From a bacterium (GTDB lineage Bacteria > Armatimonadota > UBA5829), in contig JAJFUS010000005.1 of the NCBI GenBank assembly GCA_021372295.1, forward strand, positions 86,759 to 150,758: DNA of 64,000 bases, written 5' to 3'. The stretch's first letter is position 1. Every line of letters begins with the position of its first letter. Below the pieces are notes generated by a model that made no database searches, was not told the DNA's origin, and saw only the letters and a list, made by a program, of their open reading frames with translations. Shown one piece after another: positions 18,288 through 27,225 of this stretch. A program made the position numbers and the translations under genes.

Positions 18288-18977
18288 CTACTTCCTTCTG
18301 CGGATTCCAAAACCGATCAGTCCAATCAGTCCCGTGCCGAACGCAAGCAGACTTCCAGGCTCAGGTGTTTCCGTCATGTAATTGTAAGTAACAGTGGCCT
18401 TACCCAACGCAGACCTGGTTGAATAAAATGCTATGTTACCGGTATCCTCAGTATGACTCGTAGCGCCAGTCGCCGCCACATTCACGTCGAATGTGCCGCT
18501 GCCCTCATAATTCCCAAAGTCAGCCGCACCAATTGATGCGGTTTTCGAATCACTCGCGGAAGTGTTCGTTGAGAACCAAGTCCAATTAGTGTAATCAGGA
18601 ACAATGGTGTTGTCCGGAACAGAAATTGTTCCGCTTGCGCCGCCTGTAGTGCTCACCGAGTAACCACCGGTCACCGCAGTCACGTCGACAGACCATGTAA
18701 AGCCTACGTCACATTTTTTCAGACCAATGTTCGCCGCAGCCGCCAAACAGCTCATCGTGGCATCCAACTGAATGCTGATACCTTCCAACGTAGCGCCGGC
18801 ATACATGCCACCGACACCGTTGTCGAATTTGCTCAGCTGAATAGTCGCATTACCCGGAGTCACCAGCTTCGCAATGTCCGCACTGTAGGAAACCGAGTCG
18901 TGAATTACGTAAGCCTGCGCTGCCCCACACGTGAGAACCACCAGCAAAGCCAAAACAAATATTACGCGTCCTCTCAA
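18288..18977 (-). CDS. PEP-CTERM sorting domain protein (choice-of-anchor E-like)
   Basis: A 229-residue exported protein starting at TTG 18977, which has GGGAGGG 8 bases upstream. Signal peptide (ending GAAQA), a beta-sandwich body rich in Thr, Gly and Ser that resembles the 'choice-of-anchor E' domain (VTYNYMTETPEPG precedes the tail), and a C-terminal TPEPGS motif, hydrophobic helix LLAFGTGLIGLIGFG and basic IRRRK. The tail is nearly identical to that of the other PEP-CTERM protein here, so both should be sorted by the same exosortase. A perfect sigma-54 promoter and a leader hairpin lie upstream. Confidence 0.88.
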   Translation of the reverse strand: MRGRVIFVLALLVVLTCGAAQAYVIHDSVSYSADIAKLVTPGNATIQLSKFDNGVGGMYAGATLEGISIQLDATMSCLAAAANIGLKKCDVGFTWSVDVTAVTGGYSVSTTGGASGTISVPDNTIVPDYTNWTWFSTNTSASDSKTASIGAADFGNYEGSGTFDVNVAATGATSHTEDTGNIAFYSTRSALGKATVTYNYMTETPEPGSLLAFGTGLIGLIGFGIRRRK

Positions 18978-19122
18978 TCTATTTCCCTCCCATCATTAAG
19001 TCATTAAATTCTGGCGCGACCGTCAAGTCGCCCCGACTATACCTCACCCTGATATCGAGTTTGGCCAGTCGACAAGCCGACGCCTTGGGTGGAGGTCATA
19101 AGTACTGCTATCTTGATCCCCA

Positions 19123-19148
19123 TACGCGGGGCCGGCACCGCCCGCGTA
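19123..19148 (-). other. Hairpin in the leader of the second PEP-CTERM gene
   Basis: TACGCGGG (19123-19130) pairs perfectly with CCCGCGTA (19141-19148). It lies within the first 40 bases of the transcript expected from the sigma-54 promoter and may stabilise the mRNA 5' end. Confidence 0.45.
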
Positions 19149-19170
19149 CAGTCATTCCACATGAGAGCTG

Positions 19171-19187
19171 TGCAATTATCGTGCCAA
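19171..19187 (-). promoter_or_regulatory. Sigma-54 promoter of PEP-CTERM gene
   Basis: On the minus strand TTGGCACGATAATTGCA matches the sigma-54 consensus exactly. It lies about 195 bases upstream of the TTG start at 18977. Confidence 0.85.
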
Positions 19188-19268
19188 CCCGCGCAATTAT
19201 GGCTGCCTGAAACAAAAACTTTTTTGCTGGTTTAAAAATAGATGGTTGAGTTTAGATATATGAGGGTA

Positions 19269-20609
19269 TTACCCACCCAAGCGGTGCTGAACTTCGCGGG
19301 CGGCGATAACTCCTGACGCCGATGCCTGCGCTAGCCCTCGAGTGACGCCTGCGCCGTCGCCTATGGCAAAGAGGTTCTCTATAGCGGTTTCGAGTTTGTC
19401 GGTGAGTTCCACTCGTGATGAGTAGAATTTCACTTCCACGCCGTAGATAAGTGTGTGGGGACTCGCGACGCCCGGGGCCAGCCGGTCCATCGCGTGAAGC
19501 ATTTCAAGTATTCCCGAGACGTGCCTGTAAGGCAGCACGAAGCTCAGATCGCCGGGAATCGCGTTTGGAAGAGTGGGTTCGGTCAAACATCTTTCTATGC
19601 GAGCGCCGGTACTCCTGCGCCCGGCCTCCAGGTCGCCGAGCCTCTGAACTATCACGCCTCCCGAAAGCAGGTTCGCAAGGCTCGCCACATAGCGGCCATA
19701 AGCTATCGGTTCATGGAACGGTTCGGTAAACGAGTTCGACACAAGCAGGGCAAAATTGGTGTTGCCGGTCTTCTTGCGAGCATAGCTGTGACCATTTACG
19801 CTGGTGACGCCGTCGTGTTTTTCGATGACGACCTCGCCGTTGGGACACACGCAGAACGAGCGCACTTTATCGTCAAAAGACTTGGAGTAGTAAACGAGTT
19901 TGGGTTCATATACTATATCGGTGATGTCGCTCATAACAGCGGCCGGCATCTCGACCCTCACACCGATGTCCACCGGGTTTGTCATAGTCTTGAGGTGAAG
20001 CCGCCCAGCTTCTTTCGCAAGCCAGTCCGATCCCGACCTGCCGGGCGCAACTATAACATAATCCGCCTTTATGACGTCTCCGGCGGTGGTCTTCACGCCC
20101 GCGATCTTCTTGCCCGAGATCACGAGTTCGTCGATTGGGGTCTCCATCCTCACATCGACCCGTTCTCTGAGAGCGTCGCGCATGCGGGTGAGGATCGACG
20201 GGCACATTTCAGTTCCCAGATGCCTCACCTCGGAATGCACCAGCTTCATACCGGCAAGCTGCGCTTTGTGCCCGATATCGGAGACCTGGTCTTCGTCGGA
20301 CCCGTAGACTTTTTCCGAGCCGCCGTAGTTGACCCATATCTGGTCGACGTACTTCAGCAGTCTGCGGACTTCTCTTTCGGACATGAGATTGTTAAGCTGC
20401 CCGCCCACCTCGGGGGAAAGCGTGAGTTTTCCGTCGGAGAACGCTCCGGCTCCGCCCCATCCCGAAAGCAGTTCGGACTTGCGAACGCGCTGATCTATAT
20501 CGGCTCCCTTATCGACAATACATACGCTCAAATCCTTCATCTTCGACAGATGAAGCGCCGCGAATATTCCCGCCGGGCCCGCTCCCACGATCAGCACGTC
20601 ATATTTCAT
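19269..20609 (-). CDS. FAD-dependent oxidoreductase (COG2509-like)
   Basis: A 446-residue flavoprotein of the family of uncharacterised FAD-dependent dehydrogenases. The N-terminal dinucleotide-binding motif is DVLIVGAGPAGIFAALHL, and IENLFAIGDGAGVTRGLAQA near the C-terminus is the second FAD-contact motif. GWGGAGAFSDGKLTLS after the first strand is typical of this family. The substrate is unknown. Its ATG overlaps the stop of the SRPBCC gene (TAATG at 20609), so the two are translationally coupled, suggesting a shared lipid- or ligand-related task. Confidence 0.85.
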   Translation of the reverse strand: MKYDVLIVGAGPAGIFAALHLSKMKDLSVCIVDKGADIDQRVRKSELLSGWGGAGAFSDGKLTLSPEVGGQLNNLMSEREVRRLLKYVDQIWVNYGGSEKVYGSDEDQVSDIGHKAQLAGMKLVHSEVRHLGTEMCPSILTRMRDALRERVDVRMETPIDELVISGKKIAGVKTTAGDVIKADYVIVAPGRSGSDWLAKEAGRLHLKTMTNPVDIGVRVEMPAAVMSDITDIVYEPKLVYYSKSFDDKVRSFCVCPNGEVVIEKHDGVTSVNGHSYARKKTGNTNFALLVSNSFTEPFHEPIAYGRYVASLANLLSGGVIVQRLGDLEAGRRSTGARIERCLTEPTLPNAIPGDLSFVLPYRHVSGILEMLHAMDRLAPGVASPHTLIYGVEVKFYSSRVELTDKLETAIENLFAIGDGAGVTRGLAQASASGVIAAREVQHRLGG

Positions 20610-21058
20610 TATTTTCGCTCGACCTCCCGTTTTATAGCCGAAAGCATATTGTCCACGTTTTCTTTCATTTTCTTGGCGATCAAGCCCTTGATGAGAGCGC
20701 CCACCAATGGCACATCGTACTCCACTTCGATCTCGGAATCGAATTTAGTAGTCGCGCCTAGGCCGGTAAACGTCCATAAACCCGCATATTTACTGTAATC
20801 GCCCTTGACCAGGGTGAACTTGCAAGTTTTTGCCTGGTCGTCCCATATATCTTCTTCGGTCCATTTGAGCGTTGTCTTGAATTCTTTTACGATTCCTACC
20901 CACTCGGTTATCGTCCGAGCGCCGCCATTACTCGCCTCGACGACCTTCACGCTCTTCAAATCCGGCATAAACTCCGGGAACGCCTCCACGTTTTTCGCCA
21001 GCGCGTAGACATCATCAATCGCGCCGTTTATTTCTATCGAGCTTTTTACTATTGCCAA
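20609..21058 (-). CDS. SRPBCC (START-like) family protein
   Basis: A 149-residue single-domain protein of the SRPBCC/polyketide cyclase-coenzyme Q-binding type: it starts with SSIEINGAIDDVYALAKNVEAFPEFMPDLKSVKVV, the standard first strand and helix, and ends with a long C-terminal helix (VPLVGALIKGLIAKKMKENVDNMLSAIK). Such proteins bind hydrophobic ligands. Coupled to the downstream FAD oxidoreductase by a TAATG overlap. Confidence 0.85.
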   Translation of the reverse strand: MAIVKSSIEINGAIDDVYALAKNVEAFPEFMPDLKSVKVVEASNGGARTITEWVGIVKEFKTTLKWTEEDIWDDQAKTCKFTLVKGDYSKYAGLWTFTGLGATTKFDSEIEVEYDVPLVGALIKGLIAKKMKENVDNMLSAIKREVERK

Positions 21059-21128
21059 TGCTTGACTCCTTTACAGTTTTCGGTTGACAGTTGTGCCCTC
21101 ACCATACTCATATTCTCTGAAAAAGGTT

Positions 21129-21860
21129 CTACACAGCCTCCAACATATCATCATCACATTCCAACGACCTGACCAGCCGCGCAATCACTGTTTGGCCGCC
21201 GTATACCTGCTGGTTGATTTGAACATCAAACTCCACGTCGTCCGTAAATATCACCAGATCGACCTGGCTGCCTCGCTCAATAAACCCGAGCTTCTGCGAG
21301 TAATCCATGTTCTGCCCCGGCTGCACGAAACACCTGATCTTCGCGACGAACTTGTCCGCAATGAGCACCACCGCCATCTTGATTCCGCCGCAGTCCATGA
21401 AAATGGTGTTGCGCTCGTTCTCCAGATGATAGCGCCGGGCGAACATATCCACCATCTTCCTCAGCCACACCACTCTGATATACTCCCACACGTCGAGCAT
21501 GGGCAGATTGAGCTTTGCGCCCACCCGGTGGATTTTCTCCACCACACCCGGCAGCGGCGTGTAATTGAAGTGAACGTCCAGCGGCGACATGTATATGCCT
21601 ATCGCCCAGCCGTTCTTCTGCTCGTAGTCACAGCCGGTAATCTCGGGCAAAGGGATCTTTTCACCGAGCTTTTCGGCGAATATCGAGTTTTCGTCAACCC
21701 GCTTGATGTATACTACCCGGCCATCCGCCGGAGCCACAATCACGCCGTCACGACTTTCAGGCTCGCGCGCCGGGTCGCGATAAAACCACACCCGCCGCAA
21801 AAACATCAGCGCGCCCAGCCAGACTACTATAATGCCCAATATTATGTAAACCCAAGTCAT
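21129..21860 (-). CDS. Phosphatidylserine decarboxylase-related protein
   Basis: A 243-residue protein with an N-terminal membrane helix (VYIILGIIVVWLGALMFLRR) and a PSD domain: FYRDPAREPE, the substrate-loop APADGRVVYI, YMSPLDVHFNYTPLPG, and GFIERGSQVDLVIF, where the Gly-Ser pair is the expected self-cleavage site producing the pyruvoyl group. The short length and sequence favour the archaetidylserine/PSD type II subgroup. The start at 21860 overlaps the stop of the upstream gene (ATGA), which I prefer to the ATG at 21884. It would make phosphatidylethanolamine or a related lipid. Confidence 0.85.
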   Translation of the reverse strand: MTWVYIILGIIVVWLGALMFLRRVWFYRDPAREPESRDGVIVAPADGRVVYIKRVDENSIFAEKLGEKIPLPEITGCDYEQKNGWAIGIYMSPLDVHFNYTPLPGVVEKIHRVGAKLNLPMLDVWEYIRVVWLRKMVDMFARRYHLENERNTIFMDCGGIKMAVVLIADKFVAKIRCFVQPGQNMDYSQKLGFIERGSQVDLVIFTDDVEFDVQINQQVYGGQTVIARLVRSLECDDDMLEAV

Positions 21861-22843
21861 GCCTGCTCTTTGAAACCTTTCCACGCATAATACGGCAGCC
21901 GGGGCACAAAGTACGCCAGGAACCCCAAAGTCCCCCGCAATACATCCGCCCGCTGCTTCTTTTCGACGGGCCTCGGCTCGAAGATTCCACCACGATAACC
22001 GCTGTCCATCGCGCTGTAGGCCGCGACCAGCCCCTCTTTTTCATACAAATCGCGAAGGTCGTCGGATGCGGTGCGCGTAAGCATCTCGACCGGAAAATCG
22101 ACAATCGAGGCGAGTTCGTCCACCAGACCCGCCGTCTCTTCAATAATACCCCTGCGGCAGATTTCGCCGCGCAGAAGGTTGTATTGCTCGATATTCGGCT
22201 CCAGCGATTCGTCCAGTTCAGCTATGGCGCCCACAGCCCGCAGCAGACACCGAATTCTCGCCATGTCCCAACACGTGTCGCACGCCCTCAGTTCGATAGT
22301 GCCCAGTCTTTTTGAAAGAATGACGTCTTGAAACCGGACAGTCCAGTCGTTTCTAATCGGCCCTATTGCAAACGACTTGAACATTCGATACGACTGCCCG
22401 AAATACCTTCCCAAGACCATCGGAGAGTTGGCGGTGAAGAGCGGCAATACCGGCAGAAAGTGGATCAGGTTGTCGTAAAGCCGTTTTTTGTCCTTAATGC
22501 CACCAATGTGAATATGGATCGCGCAGGTGTTGGTTGGGGCGTCGTAATTGATGAGATGCCCCATCGGCACTATAAGCCCCGTCGCAACCGACGCCAACTC
22601 GCTCCGGCGCTTTTCCAAGTCGTCCGCGAGCGATTCAACACCTTCGTGCACTCCAGTGCTGATCTCCACACCGCTCACCCACCCCTGCTTGAGGTCTTTT
22701 CCCCGAGCGAAATTGTGGGCGGAGTGGGTGTAGTAGAACCCGGGGTTTCTGGCAAGCAGCCTGGCCAGATAATAGAACGAGTCGAAAGTGGGTTTCTCCG
22801 GCTCGGTTATAAATACCTCTTCTTCAATTCCATAAGTTGGCAT
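21857..22843 (-). CDS. YbdK-like glutamate-cysteine ligase family protein
   Basis: A 328-residue member of the GCS2 carboxylate-amine ligase family: MPTYGIEEEVFITEPEKPTF carries the GxExE start motif, NTCAIHIHIGG the His-rich metal region and LGTIELRACDTCWDM the core. These enzymes join glutamate (or another acid) to an amine using ATP; the substrate here is unknown. The start at 22843 is supported by a TATAAT box ending 10 bases upstream, which would make the mRNA nearly leaderless; the open frame further upstream overlaps the promoter. It is coupled to the PSD-like gene. Confidence 0.82.
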   Translation of the reverse strand: MPTYGIEEEVFITEPEKPTFDSFYYLARLLARNPGFYYTHSAHNFARGKDLKQGWVSGVEISTGVHEGVESLADDLEKRRSELASVATGLIVPMGHLINYDAPTNTCAIHIHIGGIKDKKRLYDNLIHFLPVLPLFTANSPMVLGRYFGQSYRMFKSFAIGPIRNDWTVRFQDVILSKRLGTIELRACDTCWDMARIRCLLRAVGAIAELDESLEPNIEQYNLLRGEICRRGIIEETAGLVDELASIVDFPVEMLTRTASDDLRDLYEKEGLVAAYSAMDSGYRGGIFEPRPVEKKQRADVLRGTLGFLAYFVPRLPYYAWKGFKEQA

Positions 22844-22853
22844 CGCGATTCCA

Positions 22854-22882
22854 ATTATAGCAGTCGAATCACTGCGTGGCAA
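22854..22882 (-). promoter_or_regulatory. Sigma-70-type promoter, near-leaderless transcript
   Basis: On the minus strand TTGCCA (22882-22877), 17-base spacer, TATAAT (22859-22854). The predicted transcript start is within about 4 bases of the ATG at 22843. Confidence 0.7.
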
Positions 22883-22940
22883 TTGCAGCGATAAGTGGTA
22901 TCATATTAAGACTTCATCAAGCTTAACTGGAGGCCATAGA

Positions 22941-24053
22941 GTGATTGATCCGCGAATGAATAAACTTGCCGACGTGCTCGTCGGATACTCTACAAAAGTG
23001 CAGCCCGGGGACAAAGTCCTGATAGATGCGTCGGGCATTCCGTCAGAGATGGTATCGGTGCTCATAAAACGTGTGGTCGAGGCTGGAGGACTGCCGTTCG
23101 CAGAAGTCCACGATGCGAAAATCTCACGCACGCTCGTCATGAATACGACCGAAGAGCAGGCAAAAATTCTCTGCCGGCGCGATCTAGATTTCATGAAGGA
23201 AATGCAGTGCTATATCGCGCTTCGAGGCGGTTATAACGTCACCGAGATGTCCGATGTCCCGGACGAAAAGATGAAAATCCTTCAGAAACAGATGCGTCCG
23301 GTGCTGGATTACCGGGTCGAACACACCAGGTGGGTCGTGCTGCGCTGGCCGACTTCCTCGATGGCGCAGCTTGCCGGAATGAGCACTGAGCAGTTCGAAG
23401 ACTTTTATTTCGACGTCTGCACTCTCGACTACGCGAAAATGTCCGAGGCCGAAAAGCCTCTTAAGGAGCGAATGGAACGCGCCGACCGCGTGAAGATAGT
23501 CGGGCCGCTGGACACCGATATCGAGTTTTCGATCAAGGGCATACCAGCCGTGCAGTGTGACGGCGACCGCAACATCCCTGACGGCGAACTCTTCACCGCG
23601 CCAGTAAGAGACAGCGTGAACGGAGTCATGCATTTCAACGCCGGGACAATATACCAGGGCAAACCGTTTGATGATATCCGGCTCGTTTTCAAAGACGGCA
23701 AGATTGTCGAAGCGACCGGCTCGGACACAAAAGCGCTCAACGACATACTCGACACCGACGAAGGCTCGCGCTATATCGGTGAGTTCTCACTGGGGTTCAA
23801 TCCGCATATCAAGCGCGCCATGCGGGACATTCTCTTCGACGAGAAGATCGACGGCTCGATTCACTTTACTCCCGGCCGCTGCTACGAAGAAGCCGATAAC
23901 GGCAATCATTCGAAGATCCACTGGGACATGGTACTCATTCAAACCGAGGACTACGGCGGAGGCCAAATATACTTCGACGACGAATTGATCCGCAAAAACG
24001 GCCGATTCGTGCCGGACTACCTGCAGGTGTTGAATCCTGAAAACCTGGCCTGA
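22941..24053 (+). CDS. Aminopeptidase, M29 (thermophilic AmpS/T) family
   Basis: A 370-residue two-metal aminopeptidase that removes N-terminal residues from peptides. The GTG at 22941 has GGAGG 8 bases upstream. N-terminal NKLADVLVGYSTKVQPGDKVLI is characteristic. Metal ligand regions in the C-terminal half: FNAGTIYQGKPFDDIRLVFKDG, GEFSLGFNPHIK, and GRCYEEADNGNHSKIHWDMV with Glu, His and Asp ligands. Length is near the family norm (about 370-410). It is divergent from the YbdK-like gene; a repeat element begins immediately after its stop. Confidence 0.92.
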   Translation: MIDPRMNKLADVLVGYSTKVQPGDKVLIDASGIPSEMVSVLIKRVVEAGGLPFAEVHDAKISRTLVMNTTEEQAKILCRRDLDFMKEMQCYIALRGGYNVTEMSDVPDEKMKILQKQMRPVLDYRVEHTRWVVLRWPTSSMAQLAGMSTEQFEDFYFDVCTLDYAKMSEAEKPLKERMERADRVKIVGPLDTDIEFSIKGIPAVQCDGDRNIPDGELFTAPVRDSVNGVMHFNAGTIYQGKPFDDIRLVFKDGKIVEATGSDTKALNDILDTDEGSRYIGEFSLGFNPHIKRAMRDILFDEKIDGSIHFTPGRCYEEADNGNHSKIHWDMVLIQTEDYGGGQIYFDDELIRKNGRFVPDYLQVLNPENLA

Positions 24054-24262
24054 TTATCTTGAGGGTTTCACCCTCAAACTCCCAGCAGCGGCTCCGCGCC
24101 CCTTCACCCGCGCTGGGGCCGCGGACCCCAGACCCCCGTTCCAGAGTTGAATGGTCCCTTAAGGGACCATTCAACTCTGAGTCAGAAGGTCAAGGAAACC
24201 TGGTTTCCTTGCAGAGCCCAGAGACGGAGTCTCTGGTGGGGTTTGGGGCAAAGCCCCAAAGA
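24053..24262 (+). repeat. Palindromic mobile-like element, copy C (ends lost)
   Basis: Starts with ATTATCTTGAGGGTTTCACC right after the aminopeptidase stop and runs to the CCCCAAAGA before the aroC stop, so both outer inverted-repeat ends are missing. The central palindrome at 24142-24179 is perfect (38 bp; half-site CAGAGTTGAATGGTCCCTT). It occupies the gap between convergent genes. Confidence 0.85.
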
Positions 24263-24264
24263 GA

Positions 24265-25386
24265 CTACCACGGGTGTTCGAATGTCTGCACGGAATCGTA
24301 GCCGCGCCACATCATCAAGTGATCGAGCAAAGTGATCCTGACCATGGACTCGGCGACCGCAACCAGCCTTGCGGTGATTGTCGGATCTCTGCGCGTGATG
24401 GCTTCGAGCTTGGTGTTTTCCATCTTTGCCATGTTCACAGTATCCTGGTCGATGGAGATGGTGGCAGTCGGCTTTACAGCCACTCTCACGACAATCTCCT
24501 CGCCGTTTGAGATGCCGCCTTCTATGCCTCCGGCTCTATTGGTTCGGAAGTGAACCTTGCCATCATCGCCGACATATGGGATGTCGTTGCACTCGGAGCC
24601 TTTCATGCTGCCGACAGCAAACCCCGCGCCGAACTCGACGCCCTTCACAGCACCGATGCTCATCAGGCCGTGCGCAATTGTCGCGTTGAGCTTGTCAAAA
24701 ACCGGCTCGCCAAGCCCAGCGGGAACTCCTCGCGCTATCACCTCGACGATTCCGCCCGCGGTGTCGCCCTCGTCTTTAATTTCAAGCACGCGGTCGATCA
24801 TCTTCTTGGCGGCTTCATCGTCGGGGCAGTTAATCATGTTCGCTCGATAATTCTTTTCAATATCCTCAAATGTGAGCTTGCGAGCCGAGATGCCCATGCA
24901 CTCTTTCACATATCCGAGGACTTTGATTCCCTGCTGCTCCAGTATTTTCTTTGCGACCGCACCTGCCGCGACGCGCATGCACGTCTCTCGACCGCTTGCG
25001 CGGCCCGCCCCGCACCAGTCGGCGTACTTGCCGTATTTGATCATATATGTGTATTCGGCATGGCCGGGTCGAACCATGTCTTTTACGTCAAAATACTGCT
25101 TGACGTGGATATCATGGCGGTCGACATTATAGATTATCAGCCCCAATGGAGCACCGGTAGTAAAACCGTCGCGCATCCCCGCGAAGATATGAACCTGATC
25201 GGTCTCTTTTCTAGGGGAATCCAGCGGCGATGTGCCTGGCCGACGGGCGTCGAGTTCTTTCTGAACATATTCGTCCGAAATCTCAAGCCCCGCCGGGCAG
25301 CCGTCGATAATCGCCACCAGAGCGTCGCCGTACGATTCGCCGCACGCGCTGACCCTGAACATTCTGCCGAAAGTATTACCTAACAC
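24265..25386 (-). CDS. aroC: Chorismate synthase
   Basis: Last step of the shikimate pathway: converts 5-enolpyruvylshikimate 3-phosphate to chorismate using reduced FMN. The 373-residue product starts at GTG 25386 with AGGAGG 7 bases upstream. Family signatures: GNTFGRMFRVSACGESYGDAL, RRPGTSPLDSPRKETDQV, MVRPGHAEYTYMIKYG, and GRASGRETCMRVAAGA. aroA, the preceding pathway step, lies 195 bases upstream on the same strand with a repeat element in between. Confidence 0.97.
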   Translation of the reverse strand: MLGNTFGRMFRVSACGESYGDALVAIIDGCPAGLEISDEYVQKELDARRPGTSPLDSPRKETDQVHIFAGMRDGFTTGAPLGLIIYNVDRHDIHVKQYFDVKDMVRPGHAEYTYMIKYGKYADWCGAGRASGRETCMRVAAGAVAKKILEQQGIKVLGYVKECMGISARKLTFEDIEKNYRANMINCPDDEAAKKMIDRVLEIKDEGDTAGGIVEVIARGVPAGLGEPVFDKLNATIAHGLMSIGAVKGVEFGAGFAVGSMKGSECNDIPYVGDDGKVHFRTNRAGGIEGGISNGEEIVVRVAVKPTATISIDQDTVNMAKMENTKLEAITRRDPTITARLVAVAESMVRITLLDHLMMWRGYDSVQTFEHPW

Positions 25387-25447
25387 TCAATTTCCTCCTA
25401 TTTCTTGCGGCCACTCGCGCAGCCTGTCGGCCGCGGCCCGCCGCTAT

Positions 25448-25650
25448 ATTGAGGGCTTCACCCTCAAACTCCTGACCAAGGGCTCTGCCCTTGGATCCCG
25501 TCAGGAGCCGAGTGGCCCCTGCACCCCCGTTCCATAATTGAATGATCCCTTAAAGGGATCATTCAATTATGAGCCAGAAGGTCAAGGAAACCTGGTTTCC
25601 TTGCAGAGTCCAGAGACAGAGTCTCTGGCGGGATTTGGGGCGGAGCCCAC
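25448..25650 (+). repeat. Palindromic mobile-like element, copy D, overlapping the aroA 3' end
   Basis: Same orientation as copy C, so the two copies flank aroC as direct repeats. The central palindrome, 25534-25570, has 18-bp arms (ATAATTGAATGATCCCTT) around a single A. The right terminal repeat is missing; the element instead merges into the aroA coding sequence and provides its stop codon. Confidence 0.85.
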
Positions 25651-26928
25651 ACACATATCCGCGCCGGCACTCTTCATCAGTTCCACAAAGTTAGGAAACG
25701 TGACGCTCAGAGCCTCGGCGTTATATATATCTGTCTCGCCGTCCAGGCACAAACCTGCAACAGCCAATGCCATTATAACACGATGGTCGCCATGACCGCG
25801 AACGTCAGCCGCATGCAGCTTCGAGCCGCGAATCACCAACCCGTCCGGCAGTTCTTCAACATCGGCTCCCATTTTGGACAACTCCTCAAACATGACTGTT
25901 ATCCGATCGGTTTCTTTCAGCCGAGCCTGCCCGACGTTTATCAGCCTCGTCTCACCCTGGGCAAAACAGGCAGTTACCGCCAGCGCGGGCAGCGCATCGG
26001 GAGTATCGGCCAGATCGAGCGTCGCGCCGCAAAGACATCCGCCCGAAACCACAAGCTCTCTTCGTCCTTCGGTCTCCACTCTCCACTCTATATTCGCGCC
26101 CATCCGTCTGAGCATATCGACAACCGCCTTGTCGCCCTGAGTATCGTTCGGGTCAAGTCCGAGAATGGCAAGTTTACCACCGGTGATTGCCGCAACGCAC
26201 AGGAAGAATGTCGCCGAACTCCAGTCGGCGGGCACAGCCCTGTCGAACGGCTTATACTTCTGCCGACCCGGTATTGCAAACCTCCGAAAATCCTGATTAT
26301 CGACACTTATCCCCTGCTCTTCGATCCAACGAAGAGTCATTTCGACATAGGGTTTCTCGGTCAGATTCGTAACGTTGATGATCGTGTCACCCTGCGCAAT
26401 CGGACAGTTTATGAGTAGGCTGCTGAGATACTGCGACGTCTTGCTCCCATCGAGTTCAATTTCTCCACCACGGAGTGGGCCGCGCACAATAATCGGAGCC
26501 ATGCCGTTATCCCGAGTCGAGTCAATCCCTGCGCCGAGAGCGCTTAGCGCGTCGATTATAGGCCCTGCGGGCCTGCGCCTGATTTGATCGTCGCCGGTAA
26601 AGACGCTCGTCCCGTCGACAAGCGCCGCCATGCCCAGCGCGATATATAATGTCGTGCCTGAGTTGCCGACGTCTATTACGTCATCCGGCACACTCGGCAT
26701 GCCGCTTATTCCGCGCACTATCCAGTCGCCATCGATCTCGTCTATACGAGCGCCGAGCAAGCGGCATGCGTCCACCGCCGACATCGTATCCGACGCGACA
26801 AGCGGCCTGCGTATAATCGATTCACCCTCCGCAAGCGACGCAATCACCAACGCGCGAATGGTATGCGACTTCGACCCTGGAATCTCCACCGACCCCGCTA
26901 TCATAGACTTTTTTACAATCAGTTTCAT
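25582..26928 (-). CDS. aroA: 3-phosphoshikimate 1-carboxyvinyltransferase (EPSP synthase)
   Basis: Transfers enolpyruvyl from PEP to shikimate 3-phosphate. Start at 26928 (AGGAAAGT upstream), giving 448 residues. Seen: substrate-binding PGSKSHTIRALVIASLAEGES, GNSGTTLYIALGMAAL, DGSKTSQYLSSLLINCP, RLKETDRITVM and GHGDHRVIMALAVAGL. The typical end of the enzyme is near FVELMKSAGADM; the last about 20 residues (APNPARDSVSGLCKETRFP) are read from the inserted repeat element, and the stop codon is inside the element. aroA upstream of aroC forms a shikimate-pathway pair. Confidence 0.96.
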   Translation of the reverse strand: MKLIVKKSMIAGSVEIPGSKSHTIRALVIASLAEGESIIRRPLVASDTMSAVDACRLLGARIDEIDGDWIVRGISGMPSVPDDVIDVGNSGTTLYIALGMAALVDGTSVFTGDDQIRRRPAGPIIDALSALGAGIDSTRDNGMAPIIVRGPLRGGEIELDGSKTSQYLSSLLINCPIAQGDTIINVTNLTEKPYVEMTLRWIEEQGISVDNQDFRRFAIPGRQKYKPFDRAVPADWSSATFFLCVAAITGGKLAILGLDPNDTQGDKAVVDMLRRMGANIEWRVETEGRRELVVSGGCLCGATLDLADTPDALPALAVTACFAQGETRLINVGQARLKETDRITVMFEELSKMGADVEELPDGLVIRGSKLHAADVRGHGDHRVIMALAVAGLCLDGETDIYNAEALSVTFPNFVELMKSAGADMCVGSAPNPARDSVSGLCKETRFP

Positions 26929-27225
26929 ACTTTCCTGAGGATACAGGAGACGGCCGGGCGTTGTCAAATCGCTGGTGCGTTTTTCCCCAAATAAGGCGGG
27001 GATTATTGCTCGTTGACATGGCGCTTTTTGGGGGGTAGAATTGTCAAGCAATGCCGACGGAACGGCTTCGCGTGGAAACAGCATGGAAGCAAATCCGGCG
27101 GACTCCGGCTGTTTGTCCGTGTCCCCGATTATCCGCGTAGTAACCAAGTTGCAATTGCTCAAACCGGTATTTTATTCAGTGTAAACGGCACGATGATTGC
27201 ACGTAATTCCCTTAAGAGGGTGGAT

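Noticed and set aside
19455..20798. 447-codon plus-strand ORF
   Set aside because: Antisense to the FAD oxidoreductase and SRPBCC genes, which have clear domain matches; no sensible start.
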